Assembly: GCA_001512635.1 (NCBI GenBank)
Contig: LFSA01000110.1
Location: 1 to 64,000 of the forward strand
From: Pelotomaculum sp. DTU098
Lineage (GTDB): Bacteria > Bacillota > Desulfotomaculia > Desulfotomaculales > Pelotomaculaceae
Reading direction: 5' to 3'
Length of the DNA stretch: 64,000 nt
The notes below the pieces were generated by a model, which searched no databases, had not been told where the DNA came from, and saw only the letters and a list, made by a program, of their open reading frames with translations. A program made the translations under genes and the position numbers. This document shows, one piece after another, positions 25,081-34,716 of this stretch; within the stretch, counting starts at the first letter, position 1, and each line of letters begins with the position of its first letter.

Positions 25081-26808
25081 TCACAGATCCTGGGGATCCT
25101 CGTAAGAGATCTTGGTGAAGCCCCAGCCGTTCCATCTCCAGGCACCGGCTTCCCGCACCCCGGGATCTTCATAGTCCCCCTCCACGACCACAAGCTCGTT
25201 TGTGCCGTCCCCGTCCAGATCAGCAAGGCCCGCTTCGTAATTGGGCCGGTCCAGGTTGGATGACTGCCACACCGGCTTCATCACGCCCTCAACCAGCTTA
25301 AAGATAAACAGGTGGTTTTTGACGCTATAGTCCTCCTCTGTAATCCAAAAGGGCCTGTGCGGCCCGAAACACCCCGCTTTCCAGACCAGCAGGTTCAGCT
25401 CGGGCATACCGTTGTTGTCGGAATCGCCCAAAAAGAAATCATCCACCCACCAGTCATCCTGCGACTGCCAGATTAACCGGGAGCCGTCTGTGACCTCCAA
25501 TATGCCGTCCTGAAGAGAATAAACCTCGGGGCTGCCGTCCCGGTCCAGATCATAACGGCGCACTTTGTGCAGCCTGGATGCAGGCAGGGGCCTCCGGGCA
25601 TAAAATACATAGCTCCTGCCTTCTTTAAAAACCCGGCTTTCCTGATCCCAGGCCGGAACAGCCGCTTCCTCCAACTCCAAATCCAGCGCCTTCAAAACCC
25701 GTTCAGCATCTTCCCCCTCCAAAAGCTGCGGCTGGTTTTGGTCGTTGCTGTAAACAGGCAGGAATTCAACCTTCTCCACCCCATCCCGGGTGATGAATAT
25801 TCTGGCCAGCAGGCCCTCCCGCGTGGCCCGGGACCACTTTTGATCAAAGACGAAATTGCCCAGGCTGTACAGGATGAACTTTCCTTTATACTCCTCCACC
25901 CTTTGCAGCACGTGGGGGTGGTGCCCCAGAACAAGGTCCGCTCCGGCATCCACCACCATGTGAGCAAAGCGGGTTTGGGCGAGTTCCGGCTCAGGTTCGT
26001 ATTCCGTACCGGCATGCATGGACACCACCACGATATCGGCCTTTTCCCGGGCTTCCCGCACGGCGGCCTGTACTTTGTCCTGGTCAAAGCCGGCTACACC
26101 GGGACGATCGTCCCCCGCCAGGCCCTCAGGCACCAGGACAGGGTCGCAAAAGGCCAGGAAGGCCAGCTTGAGCCCCTTTGCTTCGGTATAAGTCGCAGTA
26201 TAGGCCTCCCTTTCCGTTCTTCCGGCCCCAGCATACTTTAGACCCGCCTGCTCCAGGTATTGAAAGGTGTCCAGAATGCCCCGGGTCCCGAAATCAGGCA
26301 GGTGATTGTTGGCCAGGGAAAGGATAGTGAAACCGGCTTCCCGCAAAGCCTCTGCCACGCCCGGGTCGGCGCGCAGAATCCTCTCCGGCAGCATGATTTC
26401 CCGGCCCGGCGTAACCGGGTTTTCCAGGTTGCCGAAAACAATATCGCCGCTTTTCAGGTAACTTTTCATTTTTGCAAAGGGGTGGCCGGGATCACCCCCG
26501 TGTTTCTTGATTTCCCCGGCCACACCCCGGGAAAGCATGATATCCCCGACGGCAACCAGGCAGACAGGCTCCTGCCTGACCGGCAGCTGGAGCCTTTTCT
26601 CTTTAAAAGCCGTGAAGTTTTCTTCAGCTGAAGAGCCGCCAGGGGTGCCCGGCTGAATATTTTTAAAGAAAAGGCAGCCCAGGCTGCCAAGAATAATTAC
26701 AGTTATTATGGTAAACAGCAAAGTTTTTTTTAGCTTCATATTCCCGAAATTGCTTGCAGTTTCAATCCTTCCCTGGTGCCGCTTCAACGGCACGGTAGTA
26801 AGCTTCAT
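25081..26808 (-). CDS. CapA-family protein with N-terminal anchor and repeat domain
   Basis: About 550-575 residues. An uncleaved N-terminal hydrophobic helix (LFTIITVIILGSLGCLFF) is followed by a CapA/PGA_cap metallophosphatase-like domain: VGDIMLSRGV, FGNLENPVT, LANNHLPDFG, VVSMHAGTEYEPEP, LVLGHHPHVLQ, YSLGNFVFDQ. The C-terminal 170 residues contain VCBS/FG-GAP-like motifs (YDLDRDGSPEVYSL, LGDSDNNGMPELNLL, LADLDGDGTNELVVV) that suggest calcium-bound beta-propeller blades. Probably extracytoplasmic. No poly-gamma-glutamate synthetase is nearby. The start is uncertain: neither the first ATG nor the one at 26739 has a good ribosome-binding site. Confidence 0.85.
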   Translation of the reverse strand: MKLTTVPLKRHQGRIETASNFGNMKLKKTLLFTIITVIILGSLGCLFFKNIQPGTPGGSSAEENFTAFKEKRLQLPVRQEPVCLVAVGDIMLSRGVAGEIKKHGGDPGHPFAKMKSYLKSGDIVFGNLENPVTPGREIMLPERILRADPGVAEALREAGFTILSLANNHLPDFGTRGILDTFQYLEQAGLKYAGAGRTEREAYTATYTEAKGLKLAFLAFCDPVLVPEGLAGDDRPGVAGFDQDKVQAAVREAREKADIVVVSMHAGTEYEPEPELAQTRFAHMVVDAGADLVLGHHPHVLQRVEEYKGKFILYSLGNFVFDQKWSRATREGLLARIFITRDGVEKVEFLPVYSNDQNQPQLLEGEDAERVLKALDLELEEAAVPAWDQESRVFKEGRSYVFYARRPLPASRLHKVRRYDLDRDGSPEVYSLQDGILEVTDGSRLIWQSQDDWWVDDFFLGDSDNNGMPELNLLVWKAGCFGPHRPFWITEEDYSVKNHLFIFKLVEGVMKPVWQSSNLDRPNYEAGLADLDGDGTNELVVVEGDYEDPGVREAGAWRWNGWGFTKISYEDPQDL

Positions 26809-26905
26809 GCCAGCTTTATACCAGTTTCATCTTGGTTACATTACAGTTGCATTTTAACTCCCTATTGATTTCTCTTTAATTTAGGTTTTATCTTCTTCAT
26901 TGAGT

Positions 26906-29062
26906 TTACTGGGCAATAAAGGCGTCAGTCCATTGGGGCAAGGGCGGAACCTGCCCGTCGTTGAGCATTTTATGCCACCTGGAATCGGTCAGCCGGTCAT
27001 TTATGGGCCAGGGAAACTCGTAGTAAGAATAGACCCCGCCCACGGCAATCCTTAGTTTACCGTCCACCGGCACAACAGCATAAATTTCAAAGATGTTGCC
27101 GGTGGCTTCTTCCAGCACCCGGCCGTTGGGATCGGTGGCCACATCCGCCACCAGCGCAGCCGGCCGGTCATAAATGGCGGAGCGGTGATCGATACCCTCA
27201 TCCCGCATGGCCTCCAGCCAGAAGTGCTCCAGCTGGCCGCCGTAGGAGCGGATTAAATCATATTCCTCGTCGGTTAGAGGGGTGTTGGTCAGCTCTTTCT
27301 CGGAAATAGTTTTTAAGTCCAGGATCAGCTTCTCCATCCTGTTCAGGCTCTCCCCGTCCCGCTCATTCAACAGTTCCCGCGCCTGGAGGCCGTCCCTGGT
27401 CATTTTCACCAGGGAAGCCAGGCGGCCATAAAGCTCGGGGTTGGGCTCCACATAGCCGCGGTCGTCAACCATCTCCCCACCGCCACCCATCTCCGCATAG
27501 ACCGGTTTGACGTAGAGAATGGTGTCATGCTTTAACTCCGTCCAGCTGCCCAGATAGGTATTGAGCTCTTTTCTGGCCCAGGCGGAATTGCGCATAAACG
27601 AGGGATATCCTTCCGGTTTTTCCTGGACAAGTGGCATCAGCGTATAAAGCCAGCTCCAGTAGAGGTTCTGGGTCCAGATCTCTTTGCCCAGACCGGCTAT
27701 ATATGTTCTCATTTTAGCCATATTTTCAGGGTAGCCCTGGTAAGCCGTTTCCCCCATGGATTCCAGAATGGAATAGGCTTCAGCCGAGCCCATGGCGGCG
27801 GGAATGTCCAAACCCTTTGGCAGCATTCTCCTCTGATCCTGGCTGTTTTCCTTGACCTCCCGGTAGATCAGCCGCTGGAAAATTGAAGCGTCAATGGTAG
27901 ACCGCTGTCCCATGAAACGAAAACCTTTTATTTCAGCTTCCCGGTCCGGCTGGATTGTTTCATCGAAAATGGGCATGGAATTAATGGCCGGGGGCGCCAG
28001 CTCAGCTGCTGCCGCTAAAAAGTCCTGCCATTTCCCGGGATTGGAAACCACAGTCTTTAGAGAGGCGTTTGCTCCATAAATCCTGTCAATCAGTTCCTTA
28101 TACTGGAAGCAGGAGAGGTCGTCGCTCTTGCCGACAAAGAAGCTGGTAGTGGCATAGATCTTCTCCCAGCTAACCATGTTATCCCCCTGGTCTAAGGCCA
28201 AGGTCATTAAAACGGCGGACCTGGTCTCATCATCATTCTTTAAGCGAAAGGTCATGCGGCCGTACCACATCATGGCTTTAAAATAGTTTTGCAGCAGCTC
28301 CGTTCTTTCGTAATGTCCCCGGGGTATGTACTGGGAGTAGTCCTCCTGGAAAGCGATGTCAGAGTCATTGCTCCCGAAGGCGTTCATCAGCGGCGAGACA
28401 GCGATACCCCGGTGGTTTTCAATCAGAGCCAGCTCCTTCTCCACCACATCCTTTACCATCGAGGGGACGGGTAGCTCCGGATCCATGAGCTTGCCTGCCA
28501 CGGCAAAAAAGCCCACATTCCTTTTTGCGGCGTTCTCCCACTCAGTGCCCTTAAGGTCCTCATACTGGTTTTGGGCCTGGGACAGCATCCCTTGATTAAG
28601 TTTCATCAATTCTCCGGCCAGTTTTTCGGTTTCCACAACCCGCAGGAGGTGGTTAAAAAACAGGTGGTAGTTGTGGAGTACGGAATCGGTGGTTATGAAC
28701 AGCGGCAACGGTTCGTAGTGGTTTCTCTCGTACAGTGAGAAGAATTCTTTTTCGTACTGGTTGGGGACCACCACAAAGCCGTTCTTAACAAGAAGTTCCC
28801 TGGCTGCCGGGGACAATTCAAACATGTCCTTATTGGTGATATTTGCGAGGTCGGGTTCCACCTTATAGGGAGGTACGGCAGGCTTTACATCTACCGGCAC
28901 TTCTACATATTCGGCAAATACTGCGTAAGCAGCCTGGGCCGACTGGGCAAGCTGCTGGGGAGAATTCTTTTCATCCGGTCCCGGCTGGCCGGAACAACCG
29001 CATAATGTTCCCAGGAGCAGGAGCAGCAATAAACTGCAAAGAAGCAACCTTAATTTTTTCAC
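26906..29062 (-). CDS. DUF3160 lipoprotein
   Basis: 718 residues. Signal peptide with lipobox LGTLCGC, so an exported lipoprotein. The body matches the DUF3160 family: LFITTDSVLHNYHLFFNHLLR near residue 130, YSWLYTLMPL, KHDTILYVKPVYAEMGGGG, GYVEPNPELYGRL and a C-terminal AVVPVDGKLRIAVGGVYSYYEF. Function unknown. GTG start behind AAGAGGTGTG. A structured segment lies 40-110 bases upstream of the start. Confidence 0.88.
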   Translation of the reverse strand: MKKLRLLLCSLLLLLLLGTLCGCSGQPGPDEKNSPQQLAQSAQAAYAVFAEYVEVPVDVKPAVPPYKVEPDLANITNKDMFELSPAARELLVKNGFVVVPNQYEKEFFSLYERNHYEPLPLFITTDSVLHNYHLFFNHLLRVVETEKLAGELMKLNQGMLSQAQNQYEDLKGTEWENAAKRNVGFFAVAGKLMDPELPVPSMVKDVVEKELALIENHRGIAVSPLMNAFGSNDSDIAFQEDYSQYIPRGHYERTELLQNYFKAMMWYGRMTFRLKNDDETRSAVLMTLALDQGDNMVSWEKIYATTSFFVGKSDDLSCFQYKELIDRIYGANASLKTVVSNPGKWQDFLAAAAELAPPAINSMPIFDETIQPDREAEIKGFRFMGQRSTIDASIFQRLIYREVKENSQDQRRMLPKGLDIPAAMGSAEAYSILESMGETAYQGYPENMAKMRTYIAGLGKEIWTQNLYWSWLYTLMPLVQEKPEGYPSFMRNSAWARKELNTYLGSWTELKHDTILYVKPVYAEMGGGGEMVDDRGYVEPNPELYGRLASLVKMTRDGLQARELLNERDGESLNRMEKLILDLKTISEKELTNTPLTDEEYDLIRSYGGQLEHFWLEAMRDEGIDHRSAIYDRPAALVADVATDPNGRVLEEATGNIFEIYAVVPVDGKLRIAVGGVYSYYEFPWPINDRLTDSRWHKMLNDGQVPPLPQWTDAFIAQ

Positions 29063-29105
29063 TTTATCACACCTCTTAACCGCTTATATTTGTGATTTTT
29101 GTGTT

Positions 29106-29176
29106 CCTCACTTTTGCCGGGCTACCGCCACGGATGTCGCTCCATAACCCGGCAGCGCTTACACCTTAGCCGGAGG
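29106..29176 (-). ncRNA. candidate structured leader RNA upstream of DUF3160
   Basis: Read on the minus strand (5' to 3'): an outer stem CCTC (29176-29173) / GAGG (29109-29106), and three GC-rich arms CCGGC (29173-29169), GCCGGG (29153-29148), CCCGGC (29121-29116). The middle arm can pair with either the first or the third, giving two exclusive folds as in switches. The core also has CGGCTAAGG, GTTATGGAGC and GGCAAAAGTGAGG, rich in loop purines. It sits about 45 bases upstream of the GTG start. It does not match the c-di-GMP-I, molybdenum-cofactor, cobalamin or ydaO consensus as remembered. Confidence 0.35.
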
Positions 29177-29381
29177 TTGACTTTTCCACACTTATTTTTC
29201 TTGTACCTACCTGGGTAAGTACTTTCTCAACTATAAGTCCTTTACGCTGGCGCTGCTCCTGCATCATTGCTGTCTAACTAAATGAAAGAAAAATATGCTT
29301 ATAGCCCCATAGATTCATAGCTTGTTTCACCTCTCCCTTTTCCGCTTCCCTACCTGGAGCATACGCCCTGCTGTCAAAATC

Positions 29382-30152
29382 CTAGTTTTCAACTCTTACC
29401 GATATTTTTCGCCCGTATTTAATTAACTGCCTTATTCCAAGACACTGGCTGATTCCGGCTAAAATGGCTTCCCTGTATTCCGGCAACCACCTTGTTCCTG
29501 AGAGTACGGTTACGCCGGTACCGCTGAAGGCTTCAGGGTATAAGGGTGTGCTGGAACCAACCATGACCACTTCCCGGGCTTTGTTACAATATTGTAAAAG
29601 GTTTTCCAGTGTCCTGTTGATAATTGACGTGCTGCTGATGAAAACCACCTGGCACTCAGGTAAAAGTTTGGGCTGGGCACTCTCCGGATATACCTCGCCG
29701 GCAACATCTTCCCCCCGTTCAAAGATAAACAGGCGCCTGGCTCTGCTTTTTAGTCTAAAAACAAGGGGTCCGATATGCCCTACAATCCCAACTGTATCTC
29801 CAGGCCGTACTTCCGTGGCAAAGGCCGCATCAGGGTCCTGAGGCACTTGCTTCATTTCCAGTTTGTCGAATTCAGCCACAGAATTTAATACCGCCAATCC
29901 CAAGGCTACAGTTATAACATTCTTACCCTGCAGAGCCCACCCGGCAATTTCCCTGGCAGGTGTTCCTATAAAATTTCCGCCCTGGGGAAGAAGCCCACAG
30001 CCGTGACCTACTTCTCCTCTTAAGACATAGGTAACACCTATCTGGCCGCTATCCAGCTCAACCGCCATCAACCCCAGTCCAATCCTGACCTCTCTTATTT
30101 TTTTGCCCTCAAGCCTCGGTAAAGCTAAATCATAAATACGTTCTAAGATCAT
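29382..30152 (-). CDS. DUF364/DUF4213 protein
   Basis: 256 residues. The N-terminal small domain (REVRIGLGLMAVELDSGQIG) and C-terminal Rossmann-like domain with VGIVGHIGPLVFRLK and VVMVGSSTPLYPEAF fit the DUF4213-DUF364 architecture, proposed for heavy-metal chelation or enamine processing. No catalytic role is established. ATG follows AAGGGGG. It is a single gene between other surface-protein genes. Confidence 0.85.
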   Translation of the reverse strand: MILERIYDLALPRLEGKKIREVRIGLGLMAVELDSGQIGVTYVLRGEVGHGCGLLPQGGNFIGTPAREIAGWALQGKNVITVALGLAVLNSVAEFDKLEMKQVPQDPDAAFATEVRPGDTVGIVGHIGPLVFRLKSRARRLFIFERGEDVAGEVYPESAQPKLLPECQVVFISSTSIINRTLENLLQYCNKAREVVMVGSSTPLYPEAFSGTGVTVLSGTRWLPEYREAILAGISQCLGIRQLIKYGRKISVRVEN

Positions 30153-30341
30153 GTCAAACCCCCTTGCTGTTGCTGCTTAAACTCTTTGTGCTTGTCCATG
30201 TTGAAACAACCTTAATAGAGCCAACATATAATCAACCATAAAGACAACTCAGCTTATTTGTCTTTTCTCACTAATTTACTCAGAAACCTTTCAAAATTAT
30301 GTATTCAAAGAGGAGGAAGTATTCCGTTTCCCTTCTGTAAC

Positions 30342-31616
30342 CTAAGACCCTAATTGCCTGGAAGCAACAGTACTTCTCAGGATACTCCAAATCTCATCTA
30401 GAACAAGGCCCAGGCGCCATATGGCAATACCCTCAAGGTTGTATCTTTTTGCTATACCCACCTTGGCCGGGATGCTCTCTACCGTTTCACTGGGAATAGA
30501 AATCCCCAGCACCAATTTTTCCGGCGGAACATCTGCCCTGGCCCGCTCCACAGCCTCAATGACCAGCTCCAACGGTTCCGGTACAGTTCCATAATCATAA
30601 GCCATTACAATGATCCGGTCGGCATATCTCCCCAACTCCCGGTAATCATAACCTTTATAGGCGCTGTTTGGCGGGTGAAGTGTCAGGGTTAAACTTCTAT
30701 TAATTTCTTTCAATTGTCCGGATAAAAGCTGGACAAATCTGTTAAAGCTTTGTCGCACCGCAACCAATTCCTCATTCCCAGCCCGCCAGCCCAAACCTTC
30801 AAAATCAAGGTTGACGCCCTGGTAGAGAGCTGCTTCTTTTGTAATGTCACCTATTGCCCTGGACATCGCTGCCTCATCAGTCAACAGGTTGGAAAGGGTG
30901 CCCTCGCCGTCGGTTAAATGAACCACCATCTCTGTCTCAAGGTTATATTTCCCGGCCGCAGCCAGCACGTCTTCCCAGCCGTCTGGAAGACGCCATCCCG
31001 ACTTGCTATCGGTTATGAGGTTCCCCTGCTCATCCAGGCTGTACCACCCCAAAGCCAAAACCGAGACCACGTCGGTATTGCCACTGCCAGTAGAGGGGTA
31101 GTTTTCATTAAAAAGATCCGTCCAACTGCTGGTTTCCCGGTCACCCAGGGCGTAAAAGCCAACCACTGTCATAGCCCTTGGGGGCGAAGTAATCTGCACG
31201 TAACGGGTTACCCCGTCCCATTCAACCCTGCAGTCAAATGCTTCGCTGAAGAACCTCAGCGGGATCAGCGTCCGGTCGTTAATAATTACCGGCGGTACAT
31301 CTAAGACGACAGGTGTCCCATTACGGTAGGCAGTCTTGTTGCCAATCTGCAGCATCACGGAAATTTCCCCATCCGAGGCATTTACAGTTTGTCTGGCGCC
31401 GTCCCAGCTCACCTTTACGTTCAACATCTCTGCCACGGCCCGAAAAGGAACAAGGGTACGATCATTTTTGATTACCGGCTTCACGTCAAAGTCAACGGGC
31501 AGCCCGTCAATAAACACCTGGATATCTCCATGTTGAGTTTGGGCCTGAACCGGTTTTATGGCACCCGTGGAAAGTATTATTGTCAAAGTAACTATTAAAA
31601 TAAACAGTTTTTTCAC
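30342..31616 (-). CDS. secreted GH18-type glycosidase with copper-amine-oxidase-N repeats
   Basis: About 424 residues. Signal peptide ending VQAQ; two tandem copper-amine-oxidase-N-like domains (FRAVAEMLNVKVSWDG..., LRFFSEAFDCRVEWDG...) over residues 30-145; then a GH18 barrel with VVGFYALGD, the catalytic strand YQGVNLDFEGL (Asp-x-Glu), and IIVMAYDYGTVPEP. It resembles spore- or cell-wall-lytic GH18 enzymes (YaaH/SleL-like fold). The GTG at 31616 follows GAGGAG with 6 bases spacing and is preferred to a TTG two codons upstream. Confidence 0.85.
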   Translation of the reverse strand: MKKLFILIVTLTIILSTGAIKPVQAQTQHGDIQVFIDGLPVDFDVKPVIKNDRTLVPFRAVAEMLNVKVSWDGARQTVNASDGEISVMLQIGNKTAYRNGTPVVLDVPPVIINDRTLIPLRFFSEAFDCRVEWDGVTRYVQITSPPRAMTVVGFYALGDRETSSWTDLFNENYPSTGSGNTDVVSVLALGWYSLDEQGNLITDSKSGWRLPDGWEDVLAAAGKYNLETEMVVHLTDGEGTLSNLLTDEAAMSRAIGDITKEAALYQGVNLDFEGLGWRAGNEELVAVRQSFNRFVQLLSGQLKEINRSLTLTLHPPNSAYKGYDYRELGRYADRIIVMAYDYGTVPEPLELVIEAVERARADVPPEKLVLGISIPSETVESIPAKVGIAKRYNLEGIAIWRLGLVLDEIWSILRSTVASRQLGS

Positions 31617-31874
31617 TAGCAACTCCTCAAAAATAATAGAGATTGAATTAAATATTAATTAGTTCAAGTCTTTAACAGACAAACACCCCTATAAGCCTGA
31701 CGGATAATTCTATCATTCTTCAAGGGGTGGAGATAATCCTTTCATAAATTTACTATTATACTAATACAGTTAATAATACCGTCCCGGTTTACCCTTGAAA
31801 CGCAATTGAGACTGCCGGGCGCCTTAGCAGTTTAAATCAGTTTAAATAAAGCTCTATAAGTATCAAACGCTTAT
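31617..31874. other. intergenic region
   Basis: AT-rich spacer upstream of the GH18 gene; its promoter is presumably here, but no unambiguous -35/-10 pair could be assigned. Confidence 0.35.
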
Positions 31875-31911
31875 AAAAAACCCCTGCCGGGATTCAGTTC
31901 CGCACAGGGGG
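31875..31911 (-). terminator. terminator of the acidic-tail protein gene
   Basis: On the minus strand CCCCTG pairs with CAGGGG over an 18-base loop, followed by six Ts. It lies about 95 bases after the stop. Confidence 0.75.
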
Positions 31912-32006
31912 TTTTATATGTCAAGTTTTTGTTTAATGAAAAAACAAAACTATCTTGGTTATAGACCATTGAAAACCTCAGAATGGTTAAACACGATAGA
32001 TCCGCA

Positions 32007-32642
32007 CTATTCCACTGCTGTTTCTTCTTCTGTATCTAATTCTTCATTACCTTCGTCTTCATTGGTATCTTCGTCTTCATTGGTATCTTCGTTTTCATTG
32101 GTGCCTTCGTCTTCTTCTGTGGTCCCTTCATCTTCTTGTGCGGTACCTTCATCTTCAGCAGTACCTTCATCTTCAGCAGTACCTTCATCTTCAGTGGTAC
32201 CTTCCTCAGGCTGTGTGCCTTCCTCAGATGGAACAGGCTTGTCATTGATATCCGCGCGTAACAGAGTAGCATCCCAAAGGACTTCCTTATCCAGGCTTAC
32301 TGCTATAAAGTTCAATGGCACGAAAGTTCTATCATTTACGATTGTGGGTGGTATTTCCAGAGTAACACTCTCTCCATTCACAATAGCAACATTATTACCG
32401 ATTTGGAGCCATATGTTTCCTGATGTTACTGAACGATCTTCAGCATTCCACTGTACCTCTTGATTCAGCGCTTCAAAAATCGCTCTTAAGGGTACCATCA
32501 GCGTTTCGTTTTCAACATAAGCGGGATTTTCTGTAACCAGTTCGTTTCCATTAATGAAGATTGCCGGATTTGCCGCCATGGCAATGCCAGCGCTCAATAA
32601 AAACAGGCTTAAGGTTAAGACAACTATAAGTTTTGTTTTCAT
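32007..32642 (-). CDS. secreted copper-amine-oxidase-N domain protein with acidic repeat tail
   Basis: About 211 residues. Signal peptide LSLFLLSAGIAMAA; one copper-amine-oxidase-N domain (IFINGNELVTENPAYVENET, VPLRAIFEALNQEVQWN, VNDRTFVPLNFIAVSLDKEV). Then about 65 residues of nearly pure Glu/Asp/Gly/Thr repeats built on EDEGT and NEDED units, with matching 18-base DNA repeats. Such tails bind cations or act as flexible spacers on the cell surface. The ATG at 32642 is chosen because the signal peptide starts there and AGGGGGAT precedes it. Confidence 0.85.
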   Translation of the reverse strand: MKTKLIVVLTLSLFLLSAGIAMAANPAIFINGNELVTENPAYVENETLMVPLRAIFEALNQEVQWNAEDRSVTSGNIWLQIGNNVAIVNGESVTLEIPPTIVNDRTFVPLNFIAVSLDKEVLWDATLLRADINDKPVPSEEGTQPEEGTTEDEGTAEDEGTAEDEGTAQEDEGTTEEDEGTNENEDTNEDEDTNEDEGNEELDTEEETAVE

Positions 32643-32997
32643 GTTAATTAATCCCCCTATCATTACTTGTTAATGTTTTCCTAATTAAGCACAAACGGTT
32701 TCATTTACGTAATAACCACCCCCCCTTTGAATCATTATTTCAGCCAGCCAAAAACTTAATCCATATAATATCCCATAAAATATTCAATAATTTAACACAG
32801 ATATTATTCTAAAAAGCTCACATTTTAGTATTAGATGCAAATTGGAAAAATCCTTCCATTGGTAACAATTACATATATTAACCTAATCTTGCAGGCATAT
32901 TAATGTAGTCAGAAGGTTATTGACAATTCCTTCATCCTAGCGTAATTTGATTAGAGAATATGTGGTTATGCAAATTTTTTACAAAGGATTTAAAACG
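32643..32997. other. divergent promoter region
   Basis: AT-rich spacer between the divergent acidic-tail and nucleotidyltransferase-like genes, with a C-run near 32720. Promoters are expected for both; none is clear enough to place. Confidence 0.35.
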
Positions 32998-33897
32998 ATG
33001 GATAAAATTCTTGGAATTTTAGAAAACCATGGACCTTTAACTGGAAAGGCGCTTATTGAAAAAACAAGAATAGATGGGTTTAGATTGTGGAAAATTTGTT
33101 ACAGCAACAGGAGCATAATCAAAAAAGTAATTGGTACAAGATATCTCAGACTTGATAAGCAAGTAGATGGATATGCAAGGCTTTCACCCTCCATAATAAG
33201 GGAGTTTTATGGTTATACCATCATCGGCACAGAAAAATACCTGAAGGAAATAGACAAAATGGGAGAATTACTCCATCAAGAGGTCATAGAAATAAGCAGG
33301 AAAAAGTTTAAATTAGCCCAGGAAGTGGTAAAAAAAATATGTGAGTCTCAAGATGACCCACATATTATTAAAAAACATGCATGCTTTATAATTGCAGGCG
33401 ATGCAGCCTATGAAATGTCACACCTTGAACCCAGGCCGGAATCATCCACAGGCGAATTGGTTAAAGGATCCGACCTTGACATTGTCGTAGTTACTCAAGG
33501 TCTGCCCGCCAGCATTAGCAAACGCCTTGATTTATCTATATACAATCAAAAAAACCTTCTTTTAAAAAACCCCAGTTACAAAGAAGAAATTGATTATATT
33601 ATCAAAGACATCTCTAAAGTGGAGAGACAACTGGATTTCGACAACTTCGAATCCATGGTTGCTTCAAAAATCCTTTACGAAGGTAAATTCCTTTATGGTG
33701 ATATGGGCATTTTTAATAAAATAAAGGAAATGCTCTTTAATAAAGGCATTCCAGTAAAGCTAAAGGTATTAGAAGAAAAAGCCCTAATGAACAGAAATAA
33801 TGCCATATCACAACTCTTAAAATCTCAAGGAACACCGTCCAATCAAGAGGATATGAAGCTATTCTATACCAAAGAAGAAAAGGAAGAATTTTTTTAG
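32998..33897 (+). CDS. winged-helix/nucleotidyltransferase-like protein
   Basis: About 299 residues. The first 70 look like a winged helix (LENHGPLTGKALIEKTRI, ICYSNRSIIKKV). The centre has a nucleotidyltransferase motif: IIAGDAAYEMS, then KGSDLDIVVV with the metal-binding acidic pair. Related small nucleotidyltransferases modify proteins or antibiotics, but no function is assigned here. The ATG at 32998 has AAAGGA at good spacing; in-frame TTG and ATG upstream lack it. It ends one base before the convergent nagB stop. Codon use is AT-richer than in neighbours. Confidence 0.7.
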   Translation: MDKILGILENHGPLTGKALIEKTRIDGFRLWKICYSNRSIIKKVIGTRYLRLDKQVDGYARLSPSIIREFYGYTIIGTEKYLKEIDKMGELLHQEVIEISRKKFKLAQEVVKKICESQDDPHIIKKHACFIIAGDAAYEMSHLEPRPESSTGELVKGSDLDIVVVTQGLPASISKRLDLSIYNQKNLLLKNPSYKEEIDYIIKDISKVERQLDFDNFESMVASKILYEGKFLYGDMGIFNKIKEMLFNKGIPVKLKVLEEKALMNRNNAISQLLKSQGTPSNQEDMKLFYTKEEKEEFF

Positions 33898-34716
33898 TTA
33901 TAACAAACCATACTCGCGCTTAAGCTTTTCTACATGGAGATAATGGTCCAGGTTATTAAGTCTTGAGGCAGCATCCCTATCGAGCACAACAGTAATTCCT
34001 CCGCTGTGCAACTGTATCGCCGAAGCTGTAATCTGGGAAGTTACGGGGCCTTCAAGGCACTTTGCAACCACATCAGCTTTTTTTAGTCCACTTGCCAGCA
34101 TAAGGATATTCCTTGCTTCAAGAATGGTTCCAATCCCCATTGTTATGGCAAAATGTGGCATTTTATCCCTTTCTATGCCTGCTTTTTTAAAAAAGCTCTC
34201 ATAATTGTCATCAAGTGTTTGTTTATTTAATGCCTGTACTCTTGTTCTTGAGGCCAGAGATGAACCCGGTTCATTAAATGCCCAGTGGCCGTCACCGCCT
34301 ATCCCCAGAAGCTGTAAATCAATCCCACCTGCTTTTTTTATCTCTTCTTCATACCACTGGCAGTACTTTTCAGGATCCCTGGTGAGTCCATCGGGCACAT
34401 ATGTGTTTTCCTGCCTGATGTTGATGTGTTTAAAAAGCTCCTCGTACATGAACCTTGCATAACTCTGATCTAAATGATAGGGTTTATCCAAATCAATACC
34501 CAATCCGAGATACTCGTCAAGATTAAAGGTTACAACCTGTGAAAAGTCAAGACCTTCTTCCTTATGCATCCTGATAAGCTCTTTATAGGTTCCTATGGGT
34601 GTACTTCCTGTCGCCAGCCCAAGTACACAATTTGGCTTTTTTCTAATAAAATCGGCAATAACGCCGGCTGCATACCGGCTCATTTCGTCATAATTATCCC
34701 TGATAATAATATCCAT
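33898..34716 (-). CDS. nagB: glucosamine-6-phosphate deaminase
   Basis: 272 residues. Converts glucosamine-6-phosphate to fructose-6-phosphate and ammonia. Substrate loop LGLATGSTPIGTYKEL, catalytic region TFNLDEYLGL, GIGGDGHWAFNEPGSS (catalytic Asp, His, Glu; Trp replaces the usual Ile), and TMGIGTILEARNI with the lid. Cytoplasmic. ATG follows GAGGGAG. No nagA is adjacent. Confidence 0.95.
   Translation of the reverse strand: MDIIIRDNYDEMSRYAAGVIADFIRKKPNCVLGLATGSTPIGTYKELIRMHKEEGLDFSQVVTFNLDEYLGLGIDLDKPYHLDQSYARFMYEELFKHINIRQENTYVPDGLTRDPEKYCQWYEEEIKKAGGIDLQLLGIGGDGHWAFNEPGSSLASRTRVQALNKQTLDDNYESFFKKAGIERDKMPHFAITMGIGTILEARNILMLASGLKKADVVAKCLEGPVTSQITASAIQLHSGGITVVLDRDAASRLNNLDHYLHVEKLKREYGLL

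Noticed and set aside
29106-29176. Molybdenum-cofactor, c-di-GMP-I or cobalamin riboswitch
   Set aside because: Shares CCTCCGGC-like bits with c-di-GMP-I, but the GGCAAACC and tetraloop-docking parts are missing; the conserved boxes of the other two are absent. Kept only as an unclassified structured RNA.
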